Source: Deltaproteobacteria bacterium
Lineage (GTDB): Bacteria > Myxococcota_A > UBA796 > CAJQPC01
Assembly (NCBI GenBank): GCA_016717595.1
Contig: JADKFE010000019.1
Location: 53,379 to 117,378 of the forward strand
Direction of reading: 5' to 3'
Length of the DNA stretch: 64,000 nucleotides
The notes beneath the pieces are model-generated. The model was not told the origin of the DNA. It did not search any database and saw only the letters and a list, made by a program, of their open reading frames with translations. Positions 17,282-26,877 of the stretch are shown here, one piece after another. The translations under genes and the position numbers were made by a program. Position 1 is the first letter of the stretch; each line of letters begins with the position of its first letter.

Positions 17282-18022
17282 TCAGCCCGCCAAGAAGGCG
17301 TTGATCATGTCCTCAGAGAGCGAGGCCGGGTGGCCACGCCAGACGATCTCGCCGTTCTTGACGACGGCCGCGGCGGGGATGCCCGAGACGTTGAACTGCT
17401 CGGCGACGGAGCCGTCCTCTTTGGCGGTGGGGTAGGTCACCTTGTTCTCGTCCAAGAAGGCCACGACCTTCTCTTCAGTGGCGGACTTGGTGATGCGGGT
17501 GAGGCCGACGATCTCCATCTTGCCCTTGTACTTCTCGGACATCTCCTGAAGCTTGGGCACCTCACGCTGGCAGTGGGGGCACCAGACCTCCCAGAAGACG
17601 ACGAGGGTGGTGCCCTGGTCGAAGTGGATGGCCTTCTCGGTGCCCGTGTACCACTTCTCCATCGGCTTGGGGTTGGCGACCTTCTTGCCGACCACCTCAA
17701 GCTCCTGCTTCGTGCGCAGGGCCTTCTTGGCGACCTGGGTGGAGCCGTAAGACTTGAAGATCTCGTCGATGTCGGCCTTGGCCTTGGCGATGTTGCCCGC
17801 CTTCATCGCCTCGTCAGAGGACTTGATGAGCTCCGTGGCCTTCTTCTCGGCCTCGGGGTCGAGCTTGACGGCGTTGCCGCCGCCGGCCGCGGGGCGGGCC
17901 TCAAGCTCGGTGACCTTCTTCTCAAGGGCGTCCAGACGGACGGTGAGCTCGTCTACCTCGGCCTTCTGCGCGCAGCCGGTGAGGAGAACAGTAAGAGAGA
18001 GCGCGACGATCATAGAACGCAT
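17282..18022 (-). CDS. TlpA-like thioredoxin-fold lipoprotein (paralogue)
   Basis: A 246-residue lipoprotein (lipobox LTGC) with the same plan as its downstream neighbour: a heptad-like coiled coil near residues 20-45 (VDELTVRLDALEKKVTELEA), a Lys-rich helical segment, then a thioredoxin-like domain with WCPHC. The cis-Pro segment appears as GIPAAAVV. The tandem pair suggests a local duplication. ATG 18022 begins the signal peptide; GGAG stands about 12 bases upstream. Confidence 0.83.
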   Translation of the reverse strand: MRSMIVALSLTVLLTGCAQKAEVDELTVRLDALEKKVTELEARPAAGGGNAVKLDPEAEKKATELIKSSDEAMKAGNIAKAKADIDEIFKSYGSTQVAKKALRTKQELEVVGKKVANPKPMEKWYTGTEKAIHFDQGTTLVVFWEVWCPHCQREVPKLQEMSEKYKGKMEIVGLTRITKSATEEKVVAFLDENKVTYPTAKEDGSVAEQFNVSGIPAAAVVKNGEIVWRGHPASLSEDMINAFLAG

Positions 18023-18178
18023 TGGGGTGAATCTCCGAGCGATGGCGGATGAAGGACCGGGAGGTGGCAGGGACTCCTCCGATGCAGACACGGTATCCGG
18101 GTTTCGTGTGGCCTGCACGCAGCGAGCCCTGTTGCGCCCTACGCGGCGAGGTGACACCTTGTTTCAGATGGAGCCAAG

Positions 18179-18697
18179 ATGAGCGACCAAGAAGGACTCA
18201 CGGAGCACAACTTCCTCATCGACGCGACGCGCGAGCGCCTCGCCGTGGGCTCGCCGTTGTTTGAGGAGGGGGAGCACGGCGAGGAGCTCTTCGTCGTCGT
18301 CAAGGGGCGAGTGCTGCTGAGCCGCAGAACCCAAGCCGGTGAGAACGTGGCGGTGGCCACGATTCAGGCCGGCGGCGTGCTCGGCGAGATCGCGCTTCTG
18401 CAGCCCGGCCCCCGCAGCGCCAGCGCCATCGTCACCGAAGACGCGGAGATCGTGCGGGTTCACCGCCGCATGCTCCTGGAGCGCCTCATCGGCCGTGATC
18501 CCCTCGCCCGCGCGTTTCTGCGCGCCTGCGCCCAGCTCCTCATCTTGCGCCTGCGCCGCGCCCGCGACCTCGCCGGAGCCCTGGGGGCCTATGAGCGCGG
18601 CGAAGGGGACGCGGCGGTGAACGCCTGGCTCGACCGTTATGACGCCGTAGGAGACGCGCTGGTGCTCGACCCCCTCAAGCCGTGGCTGCCCCGATGA
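18179..18697 (+). CDS. Cyclic nucleotide-binding domain protein
   Basis: A 172-residue protein with a CNMP-binding beta-roll: EEGEHGEELFVVVKGRV near residue 30, then GGVLGEIALLQPGPRSASA, which matches the phosphate-binding cassette (GExALL...R.A). There is no DNA-binding domain after the roll, only a helical end, so it is a sensor or adaptor rather than a Crp-type regulator. It ends in an ATGA overlap with a second CNMP protein and probably forms a complex or pair with it. Confidence 0.82.
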   Translation: MSDQEGLTEHNFLIDATRERLAVGSPLFEEGEHGEELFVVVKGRVLLSRRTQAGENVAVATIQAGGVLGEIALLQPGPRSASAIVTEDAEIVRVHRRMLLERLIGRDPLARAFLRACAQLLILRLRRARDLAGALGAYERGEGDAAVNAWLDRYDAVGDALVLDPLKPWLPR

Positions 18698-19194
18698 GCC
18701 AGAACCTCGTCGCCGCCCTCGCCCGTTTTCGCCCCTTCTCGGAGCTGCCCCTGCGCGCCGTCGCCGACGCCAGCCGCTTCGTCGCTGTGCAGCGTATGGA
18801 CGTCGGAGACACGATCTTCAACGCCGGGGACGTCGCCGACACGCTCATCCTCATCGTCTCGGGTGAGCTTCGCCTCGTCGCCCCCAGCGGCCGCGCCGTA
18901 GACACCGTGCGCCCCGGCGAGACCTTGGGCGTCACCGGGCCGATGTTGCCCTCGCGGTACACGATGTCGGGCATCTGCGGGAATGAAGGCGCGCTGATCT
19001 CGCTCTCGGCGGAGGCCCTCAACACGCTCTGGGAGCAGATCCCGCCCGCGGCGGCGCTCTTGGAGATGGCGATGGCGGCCTCGGTGGTGCCCGAGCTTCG
19101 GGAGGCCACGGAGGCCCTCGGCGCGCGCCTGACCACGCCGATCGAGAGCGTGCGACACCCCCGGCTGCGGCGGGCGCTCGCGCCCCGTCGTTGA
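18694..19194 (+). CDS. Second, degenerate cyclic nucleotide-binding domain protein
   Basis: A 166-residue protein whose beta-roll pattern is clear: FRPFSELPLRAVADASRF, then GDTIFNAGDVADTLILIVSGELRLV. The phosphate-binding cassette is not conserved (GETLGVTGPMLPSR lacks the usual Glu and Arg arrangement), so ligand binding may be lost. It overlaps the preceding gene by ATGA, which points to coupled synthesis of two similar subunits. The partner or target is unknown. Confidence 0.78.
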   Translation: MSQNLVAALARFRPFSELPLRAVADASRFVAVQRMDVGDTIFNAGDVADTLILIVSGELRLVAPSGRAVDTVRPGETLGVTGPMLPSRYTMSGICGNEGALISLSAEALNTLWEQIPPAAALLEMAMAASVVPELREATEALGARLTTPIESVRHPRLRRALAPRR

Positions 19195-19231
19195 CCGCGG
19201 CGTAGGTTAGAGGGGCCGCTCGGAGGTGACG

Positions 19232-20680
<1,449 letters not shown>

Positions 20681-20690
20681 GCCCGCGCGC

Positions 20691-21509
20691 TCACCAGGTC
20701 AACACCGTGACGCCGACGAGGCCGAGGCTCACGAGCCCGGCCCCGATGGCGCCCGCGGCGAAGCCGTTCGTGCGGGCCTGCAGCACCTCCAGCTCCTTCG
20801 AGTCGTCCGTCGTCTGGAACTGCTGCTCATAGCCTCGGGCGACGGCGTAGAGCCCCACGGCGGCGAGCGCCGTGCCGCCGGTGGCCGAGATCAGCCCGAT
20901 GTGGGCCCCTTGGCGCCCGCCTGCGTCCTCAGCGCGGCCCCAGGTGGGCAAGGCGTAGCCCGCGGGCAGGTACAAGGTCTCGACGATGGCGCCGTCGGGC
21001 TCAAAGACCTGCAGCACCGCCGCGCTGCCAACCCCACGCGGCGCGCCGCGCACGCCGCCGACGTTGATCCAGCCGCCTCGGGGCGCGATCGGGAACTGAA
21101 GATCCCCCTCGTCAAGCTGCGCGGCCTCGGAGTAGGCCTCGATGAGCGGGTGACCCGGCGGCGCGACGTGCTCAGGGAAGGTGTACCCGGGCTCTAACTT
21201 TCGCGCGGCGTGAAACTCCGGGGCGACCTGGGCACGATCCCCCGACGCGAACGCGTAGAGCCCCATCAGCCGATGAAACGCGGCGGCGTCGCCGGGGCCG
21301 ACGACCTCCTGCACACAGGGCAGACGGGACATGGCGTCGGCCCGCGCGGCCTCCAAGGTGGCCATGTCGAGGTTCGCGAAGGCCGCCTCGCCTCGGGCGC
21401 TCTGCTCACGCAGCTCGACGAGGCTAGAGACAGTCTCACATCCGCGCGCCGCCCAGGCGGGGGTGGAGACGCTGATGGCGACGGGGACGAGGACGAGCCA
21501 AGGAGACAT
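20691..21509 (-). CDS. Exported protein with C-terminal membrane helices, unknown function
   Basis: About 272 residues. A signal peptide (LVLVPVAISVSTPAWAA) precedes a helical region with two Cys (residues about 24 and 65) and a beta segment. The C-terminus has two hydrophobic helices separated by a Gln/Asp/Glu-rich loop. The pattern recalls myxobacterial proteins that pair a small repeat-like sensor region with membrane anchors, but I do not recognise the family. AGGAG precedes the ATG at 21509. Confidence 0.68.
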   Translation of the reverse strand: MSPWLVLVPVAISVSTPAWAARGCETVSSLVELREQSARGEAAFANLDMATLEAARADAMSRLPCVQEVVGPGDAAAFHRLMGLYAFASGDRAQVAPEFHAARKLEPGYTFPEHVAPPGHPLIEAYSEAAQLDEGDLQFPIAPRGGWINVGGVRGAPRGVGSAAVLQVFEPDGAIVETLYLPAGYALPTWGRAEDAGGRQGAHIGLISATGGTALAAVGLYAVARGYEQQFQTTDDSKELEVLQARTNGFAAGAIGAGLVSLGLVGVTVLTW

Positions 21510-21519
21510 CGCGCTGAGC

Positions 21520-22209
21520 CTACGGGGTCGGGCCGGGCGCGTCAACCTTCACCCCACGCTTGTCGCCCATCTCTTGGCGAATCCTGACCGGGCTCGCCGC
21601 CCAAGAGCAGATCGGGCAGGCGGTGAGATCGTGGCCTCGCGCGGGGCAGTGTTCGCGCCCAAAGTAGATGATCTGGAGGTGGAGGTCATTCCAAGAGGCC
21701 TTGGGGAAGAGCGCTTTGAGGTCGCGCTCGGTGTCCTCGACGGTCTTGCCCCGGCTGAGCCCCCAGCGCCCCGCGAGGCGATGAATGTGGGTGTCTACTG
21801 GGAAAGCGGGCACGCCGAAGGCCTGGGCCATCACCACCGACGCCGTCTTGTGGCCGACGCCGGGCAGAGCCTCCAAGGCCTCAAAGCTCGCGGGCACGAC
21901 GCCGCCGTGTCGCTCCAAGAGCAGCCCCGAGAGCGCCTCGATGTTGCGCGCCTTCGTCGGCGCGAGACCCAAAGGCTTGATGAAACTCAGGATCTTCTCT
22001 TGGCCAAGGCGAAGCATCGCCGCGGGATCCGGCGCGGCGCCAAAGAGCGCCGGGGTCACCTCGTTCACCTTCTTGTCCGTACACTGCGCCGAGAGCAGCA
22101 CCGCGATGAGCAAGGTGAAGGGGTCGTCATGCAAGAGCGGGACGGGGGGGCTGGGGTAGAGCTCGGTGAGGAGCTCTTGAATCCGCGTCGCTTTGTCTCT
22201 ACGCCGCAT
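21520..22209 (-). CDS. nth: Endonuclease III
   Basis: A 229-residue base-excision repair enzyme that removes oxidised pyrimidines and cuts the strand. The helix-hairpin-helix LPGVGHKTA carries the catalytic Lys, and VDTHIHR carries the catalytic Asp. The C-terminal iron-sulfur region has only three evident Cys (CPARGHDLTACPIC) instead of the usual four in C-x6-C-x2-C-x5-C, a variant layout. A 16-base tandem repeat surrounds the ATG at 22209. Confidence 0.92.
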   Translation of the reverse strand: MRRRDKATRIQELLTELYPSPPVPLLHDDPFTLLIAVLLSAQCTDKKVNEVTPALFGAAPDPAAMLRLGQEKILSFIKPLGLAPTKARNIEALSGLLLERHGGVVPASFEALEALPGVGHKTASVVMAQAFGVPAFPVDTHIHRLAGRWGLSRGKTVEDTERDLKALFPKASWNDLHLQIIYFGREHCPARGHDLTACPICSWAASPVRIRQEMGDKRGVKVDAPGPTP

Positions 22210-22242
22210 CGTCTCTACGCCTCATCGTCTCTGCGCCGCTTC
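22195..22242. repeat. 16-bp tandem repeat, three copies, across the nth start
   Basis: Copies at 22195-22210, 22211-22226 and 22227-22242, differing by one or two bases. On the minus strand the first two each give GATG followed by MRRRD codons. Only the copy next to the gene is in frame with nth, because 16 is not a multiple of three. Confidence 0.8.
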
Positions 22243-22344
22243 CTGCGACCTCGGCGCGCCAGCCGCATCTCGCTTGGCGACTACGCTGCCGTGTGTAGTC
22301 TTGCGTTCTATCCGAACAGCCGCGGACACGGGAGCCAAGAACCG

Positions 22345-22701
22345 ATGGCCATACCCCTCACCGCCGGGCCCCCGGGCTCGGACGACGACAAGAAGACCAG
22401 GACTGACAAGCAGTCGGGCGTCGCTGTGAAGGAGCGCCCCAAGGTCCAGCAGCCCAAGATGTACAAGGTGCTGCTCCACAACGATCACTTCACCACCATG
22501 GAGTTCGTCATCTGGATCCTCCAGACCGTCTTTCGCCAGTCCGAGGCGATGGCGACGAGCATCATGCTGCACATCCACAAGACCGGAATCGGCGTCGCGG
22601 GTGTCTTCCCGCGGGAGATCGCCGAGAGCAAGACCCACAAGGTGCTGGAGCTGGCGAAGCAGAACGACTTCCCGCTTCAGTGCACCTACGAGGAGGCGTA
22701 G
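22345..22701 (+). CDS. clpS: ClpS adaptor protein
   Basis: A 118-residue adaptor that delivers N-degron substrates to ClpAP. The ClpS core is visible: MYKVLLHNDHFTTMEFV (including the substrate pocket), then HKTGIGVAGVFPREIAESK. A charged, flexible N-terminal tail precedes the core. It lies six bases upstream of clpA, and the pair forms an operon. GGAG at 22331 precedes ATG 22345. Confidence 0.95.
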   Translation: MAIPLTAGPPGSDDDKKTRTDKQSGVAVKERPKVQQPKMYKVLLHNDHFTTMEFVIWILQTVFRQSEAMATSIMLHIHKTGIGVAGVFPREIAESKTHKVLELAKQNDFPLQCTYEEA

Positions 22702-22707
22702 AACGCC

Positions 22708-25005
22708 ATGCTCACGAAAGAGCTACAGGTCTCTCTGAACCTCGCCGTGCGTGAGGCCCAGCGCCGTCGCCACGAGTTCCTCACCCTAGAGCATCTGCTC
22801 TTCGCGCTGCTTCACGATCCGCGCGGAGAAGAGATCCTGGAGGCCTGCGGCGGCGATCTGCCCGGCCTTCGCGCCGCCGTTGACACCTGGCTCGACGAGG
22901 AGCTCGAGCCGCTGGACGGTGACGACGACTTCATGCCCGAGCAGACCTTGGGCTTCCAGCGTGTCATCCAGCGCGCGGCGTTCCAGGCCCAGTCCTCTAG
23001 CCAGAAGCAGATGGACGCCGGGAACGTGCTCGCCGCGCTCTTCCCCGAGCCCGACAGCCAGGCCGTCACCTTCTTGGAGTCCCACGGCATCACCCGCATG
23101 GACGTGCTCCAGTACATCTCCCACGGGATGCGAAAGGTCGGCGTGCCCCCCAAAGCGGGCGCCCCAAGTGGCGGCACCAAAGGCGCCAAGAAGGCCGGCG
23201 CCGGGGGCGGCGGTGACGAAGAGGGCGGCGCAGGGGCGGCGGCGGATCCGCTCTCGGCGTACTGCACCGAGCTCGTACAAGAGGCCGCGGACGGGCGCTT
23301 GGACCCCCTCGTCGGCCGCGTACAAGAGCTTGAGCGCACCATTCATGTGCTCGCCCGTCGGCGCAAGAACAACCCCGTCTTTGTCGGAGAGCCCGGCGTC
23401 GGCAAGACGGCCATCGTCGAGGGCCTCGCGCAGAGAATCCACGCCGGGGACGTGCCTGAGCTGCTCAAGGGCTGCCGGGTGTACAGCCTCGACATGGGCA
23501 GCCTGCTCGCGGGCACACGCTTCCGCGGCGACTTCGAGGAGCGCTTTAAGGCCGTCGTCGCCGCCATCGAAGAGAACCCCAAGTACATCCTCTTCATCGA
23601 CGAGATCCACACCGTCGTCGGCGCCGGGGCCACCTCGGGCGGCACCATGGACGCCGGGAACATGCTCAAGCCCGCGCTCCAGCGGGGCCGCCTGCGCTGT
23701 ATGGGCTCGACCACCTTCTCCGAGTACCGCTCGGCCATCGAGAAAGACCGCGCCTTGGCCCGTCGTTTTCAGAAGATCAGCGTCGGCGAGCCCAGCCTGG
23801 ATGAGACGATCACCATCCTCAAGGGCCTCAAGGCGGGCTACGAGGCCCACCACAAGGTCACCTACACCGACGAGGCCATCGAGGCCGCCGCCAAGCTCGC
23901 CCAAAAACACCTTCGTGACCGCTTTCTGCCGGACAAGGCCGTGGACGTGATCGATGAGGCCGGGGCCGAGGTCCACCTGCGGGCCCTGGGCGAGAAGATC
24001 GTCGATGTCACCGTCGTTGAGGGCACCATCGCGCGGATGGCCCAGGTGCCCGCCCGCAGCGTCTCGGTCTCGGAGACCGACCAGCTCCAAGACCTCGCGC
24101 CGCGCCTCAAGTCGGTGATCTTCGGCCAAGACGACGCCATCAACAAGGTCACCACCGCGGTGAAGCTCAGCCGCGCGGGCCTGGGCCAGCCCGAGAAGCC
24201 CATCGGCAGCTACCTGTTCGCCGGGCCCACGGGCGTGGGCAAGACCGAGCTCGCCAAGCAGCTCGCCTTCGCGATGGGCGTGCAGTTCACCCGCTTCGAC
24301 ATGTCCGAGTACCAAGAGAAACACACGGCGTCGCGGCTCATCGGCGCGCCCCCGGGCTACGTCGGCTTTGACCAAGGCGGCCAGCTCACCGACGCCATCA
24401 CCAAACACCCCCACTGCGTGCTCTTGCTCGACGAGATCGAGAAGGCCCACTCCGACATCTACAACGTGCTGTTGCAGGTGATGGACCACGCCACGCTCAC
24501 CGACAACCAGGGGCGCAAGGCCGACTTCCGCAACGTCGTGCTCATCATGACGACGAACGCGGGCGCGGCGGAGATCGCCCGGCGAGGCTTAGGCTTCGTC
24601 GAGGGCAAGGGTGGAGACCGCGCGGGCGGCGCCATCGAGCGCCAGTTCAGCCCGGAGTTCCGCAACCGCCTCGACGCGGTGGTGTGGTTCGACCGCCTGC
24701 CGATGCCCGCGATCCTCCGGGTGGTCGACAAGTTCATCATCGAGCTTGAGACCCAGCTCATGGAGCGCCAGGTCACCTTTGAGGTGACTGAACAGGCCCG
24801 GACCTGGCTCGCCAACCGCGGCTACGACGAGCGGATGGGCGCGCGTCCGATGGCGCGGGTGATTCACGAGCACATCAAGCAGCCCCTCGCCGACGAGATC
24901 CTCTTCGGCAAGCTCAAGAGCGGCGGGCTCGTGCGCGTGGCCGTGCAGGCCGACGGTGAGGGCCTTGAGTTCGCCTTTCCGCCGGTGAGCGTCGGCGAGG
25001 CCTGA
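22708..25005 (+). CDS. clpA: ATP-dependent Clp protease ATP-binding subunit ClpA
   Basis: A 765-residue AAA+ unfoldase that feeds substrates to the ClpP protease. The N-domain (ELQVSLNLAVREAQRRRHEFLTLEH) is followed by a Gly/Ala linker. The first AAA+ module has GEPGVGKTA and the second GPTGVGKTE, with Walker B segments (LFIDEIH, LLLDEIEKAH). No M-domain insertion is seen, which distinguishes it from ClpB. Directly downstream of clpS; ClpP is not in the window. Confidence 0.95.
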   Translation: MLTKELQVSLNLAVREAQRRRHEFLTLEHLLFALLHDPRGEEILEACGGDLPGLRAAVDTWLDEELEPLDGDDDFMPEQTLGFQRVIQRAAFQAQSSSQKQMDAGNVLAALFPEPDSQAVTFLESHGITRMDVLQYISHGMRKVGVPPKAGAPSGGTKGAKKAGAGGGGDEEGGAGAAADPLSAYCTELVQEAADGRLDPLVGRVQELERTIHVLARRRKNNPVFVGEPGVGKTAIVEGLAQRIHAGDVPELLKGCRVYSLDMGSLLAGTRFRGDFEERFKAVVAAIEENPKYILFIDEIHTVVGAGATSGGTMDAGNMLKPALQRGRLRCMGSTTFSEYRSAIEKDRALARRFQKISVGEPSLDETITILKGLKAGYEAHHKVTYTDEAIEAAAKLAQKHLRDRFLPDKAVDVIDEAGAEVHLRALGEKIVDVTVVEGTIARMAQVPARSVSVSETDQLQDLAPRLKSVIFGQDDAINKVTTAVKLSRAGLGQPEKPIGSYLFAGPTGVGKTELAKQLAFAMGVQFTRFDMSEYQEKHTASRLIGAPPGYVGFDQGGQLTDAITKHPHCVLLLDEIEKAHSDIYNVLLQVMDHATLTDNQGRKADFRNVVLIMTTNAGAAEIARRGLGFVEGKGGDRAGGAIERQFSPEFRNRLDAVVWFDRLPMPAILRVVDKFIIELETQLMERQVTFEVTEQARTWLANRGYDERMGARPMARVIHEHIKQPLADEILFGKLKSGGLVRVAVQADGEGLEFAFPPVSVGEA

Positions 25006-25022
25006 GCCCCAACGTTCGGCGT

Positions 25023-25052
25023 GGGTTTCCCGGTGTCACACCGGGCTAACCC
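25023..25052 (+). terminator. Hairpin after clpA
   Basis: CCCGGTG/CACCGGG with an outer GGGTT/AACCC stem extension forms a long hairpin 18 bases after the clpA stop. It lacks a strong T tract. Confidence 0.6.
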
Positions 25053-25065
25053 GCGTCGTAAACGG

Positions 25066-25071
25066 TATACT
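25066..25071 (+). promoter_or_regulatory. -10 box TATACT upstream of small lipoprotein
   Basis: TATACT lies 22 bases before ATG 25093, with CTCGGAGGAG as ribosome-binding site in the short leader. Confidence 0.55.
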
Positions 25072-25092
25072 GCTGCTCTCCTCGGAGGAGTC

Positions 25093-25545
25093 ATGCGCTT
25101 CACGTTCGCCTCGCTGTCACTCGCCCTGCTGATCGGCTGCACCGCCTCTGGCGACGGCCCCGCCGCCGATGCCTCCAACACCGATGACGAAGACACCGCC
25201 GGAGAAGACCTCGACTTCCCCGACATTGAGCACTCCCCCATCGACGGTGTCCAGGTGATCGGCCAAGACCTCACCCTCTCCGCCCGCGTCAACGACCAGA
25301 CGGGCGTGCTGTTGGTGAAGCTCTACTTCCGGCGTCAGACCGCGCAGAACTTCTCTGCCCAAGGCATGATCCTCACCGACCCCGAGACGGGCCTCTACCA
25401 AGGCACCATCCCCGGCGACGAGATGGGCAGCGCCGGCATGCACTACTACCTCGAGGCCGTCGACACCCAAGGCAACGTCGGGACGCTGCCCGAGGGCGCC
25501 CCCGCGGACTACTACAAGTTCGATCTTGTCGAGGCCGACCAGTAG
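25093..25545 (+). CDS. Small lipoprotein with beta-sandwich-like domain
   Basis: 150 residues: a lipoprotein signal (LLIGC), an acidic Thr/Asp linker, then about 95 residues with a beta-sandwich pattern (VIGQDLTLSARVNDQTGVL..., KLYFRR..., HYYLEAVDTQGNVG). The last part resembles fibronectin/Ig-like domains seen in surface lipoproteins. No catalytic motif. Probably surface or outer-membrane associated. Confidence 0.75.
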   Translation: MRFTFASLSLALLIGCTASGDGPAADASNTDDEDTAGEDLDFPDIEHSPIDGVQVIGQDLTLSARVNDQTGVLLVKLYFRRQTAQNFSAQGMILTDPETGLYQGTIPGDEMGSAGMHYYLEAVDTQGNVGTLPEGAPADYYKFDLVEADQ

Positions 25546-25567
25546 GCAGACGCCAGCTCCTTCAGGC

Positions 25568-25573
25568 TACAAT
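25568..25573 (+). promoter_or_regulatory. -10 box TACAAT
   Basis: TACAAT precedes the lipoprotein gene at 25623 with a leader of about 43 bases. Confidence 0.4.
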
Positions 25574-25622
25574 CTTGTCTCAGGCGCGCATGGTGACATG
25601 CCGCCGCCCCCACGGAGACGCC

Positions 25623-26705
25623 ATGAATCGGTCCATCGCCCTGCTCTCAATGACGTTCTTAGGCCTCGGCTGCGAGTCAGAGAACACCGTCAAACGGATT
25701 GACGACAACAACGGCGGCGTGCCCACCTATGGTGACGTGTCGGGCCGCGTCTGTGACCCGACGGGCTTCACCTGGCTTGAGGGCGCGTCGGTGTACGCCA
25801 ACCTCGCTGATCCCGAGACCGGGTACATCAACGAGGTCCGCAGCACCTTGAGCGACGACAGCGGCAACTGGCTGCTCACCGACCTCCTCGCTGGCGACAT
25901 CGCCCAGATCTTCGTGCAGAAGGGCAGCGACCTCATCGAGTCCCACGAGGTCACCGTCATCAAGGACCGCCTCATCAAGCTCGACACGCCGTCCTGCTTC
26001 GACCCGCGCACCATCAAGGTGGCCGTCGTCTCCGGCAACTACGACAACTTCGACCGCGTGCTCGATGACATGGGCTTCACCGACTACAGCGTCGTCGATG
26101 GCCTCAACAAGAGCGAGCTCGTCGCCTTCTTGTCCGACCCCGCCGCGATGGCCGAGTTTGACCTGATCTTCTTCAACGGTGGCCACGTTGAGGACGGCGT
26201 CGTCTACGACCTCGACGCCCCCGACAACGAGACCGTCGCCCTCATCCGCCAGAACGTCGAAGACTACGTCACCACGGGCGGTCGCCTCTACGCCTCCGAC
26301 TGGGCGTATGACTGGGTCGCCCAGATCTGGCCCTCAAAGATCGACTTCTTGGGCGCGGAGGCCAAGCCCGACGCCGCCCAGCTCGGCACGGCGCAGCTCG
26401 TGAACGCCGCCATCGCCGACTACGCCCTGAACGACTTCTTGGGTGACGCCGATCAGCGGATGTCCGTCGATTATGACCTGCCCGTGTGGCCGCCGATCGT
26501 CGGCACGTCGAGCACGGTCTCGGTTCATCTCACCGGCACCATCGAGTACCGCGAGAACAGCGTGACCCTGGCGCAGTCCAGCTCGCCCTTGCTCGTGTCG
26601 TTCAACGTCGGCGAAGGTAAGGTGGTGTTCAGCACCTTCCGTCTCGTCGCCAACAACAACGCCGACACCCTGCGCATGATGCAGTACGTCATGTTCGCCC
26701 TCTGA
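25623..26705 (+). CDS. Lipoprotein with carboxypeptidase-regulatory-like and GATase-like domains
   Basis: About 360 residues. A lipoprotein signal (GLGC) is followed by a segment resembling carboxypeptidase regulatory-like folds (GRVCDPTGFTWLEGASVYANL...). A larger domain then has IKVAVVSGNYDNFDRVLDDMGF and FDLIFFNGGHVEDG, which recalls class I glutamine amidotransferase-like or ThuA-like folds that sense or hold ligands outside the cell. No catalytic Cys is evident. A strong terminator follows. Confidence 0.7.
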   Translation: MNRSIALLSMTFLGLGCESENTVKRIDDNNGGVPTYGDVSGRVCDPTGFTWLEGASVYANLADPETGYINEVRSTLSDDSGNWLLTDLLAGDIAQIFVQKGSDLIESHEVTVIKDRLIKLDTPSCFDPRTIKVAVVSGNYDNFDRVLDDMGFTDYSVVDGLNKSELVAFLSDPAAMAEFDLIFFNGGHVEDGVVYDLDAPDNETVALIRQNVEDYVTTGGRLYASDWAYDWVAQIWPSKIDFLGAEAKPDAAQLGTAQLVNAAIADYALNDFLGDADQRMSVDYDLPVWPPIVGTSSTVSVHLTGTIEYRENSVTLAQSSSPLLVSFNVGEGKVVFSTFRLVANNNADTLRMMQYVMFAL

Positions 26706-26742
26706 GGTCTGCCTGAGCGGCCTCGCCGCTCAAGAGCCTCCC

Positions 26743-26781
26743 AAGACGCCGATCCCACCTCCGGGGTCGGCGTCTTCGTTT
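26743..26781 (+). terminator. Intrinsic terminator, long stem with GTTT tail
   Basis: AAGACGCCGA pairs with TCGGCGTCTT, extended by CCC/GGG, around a six-base loop, followed by CGTTT. It ends the lipoprotein transcript. Confidence 0.8.
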
Positions 26782-26818
26782 GAGGTCCCGGCGCGCGCGT
26801 GAGGGTTGGGGCAGGGGC

Positions 26819-26856
26819 AAAAAAAAGAGGGCGCCGACCCTTTGGTCAGCGCCCTC
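26819..26856 (-). terminator. Intrinsic terminator of the VWA/TSP3 gene
   Basis: On the minus strand GAGGGCGC and GCGCCCTC form a stem (with an internal mismatch and a further GACC/GGTC pair), followed by eight T bases. A textbook intrinsic terminator 22 bases after the stop at 26878. Confidence 0.9.
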
Positions 26857-26877
26857 ACTCGCCCTCGGGCGGGTCGC

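Noticed and set aside
22786..24489. A 567-codon minus-strand frame within clpA
   Set aside because: Antisense shadow of a conserved AAA+ gene.
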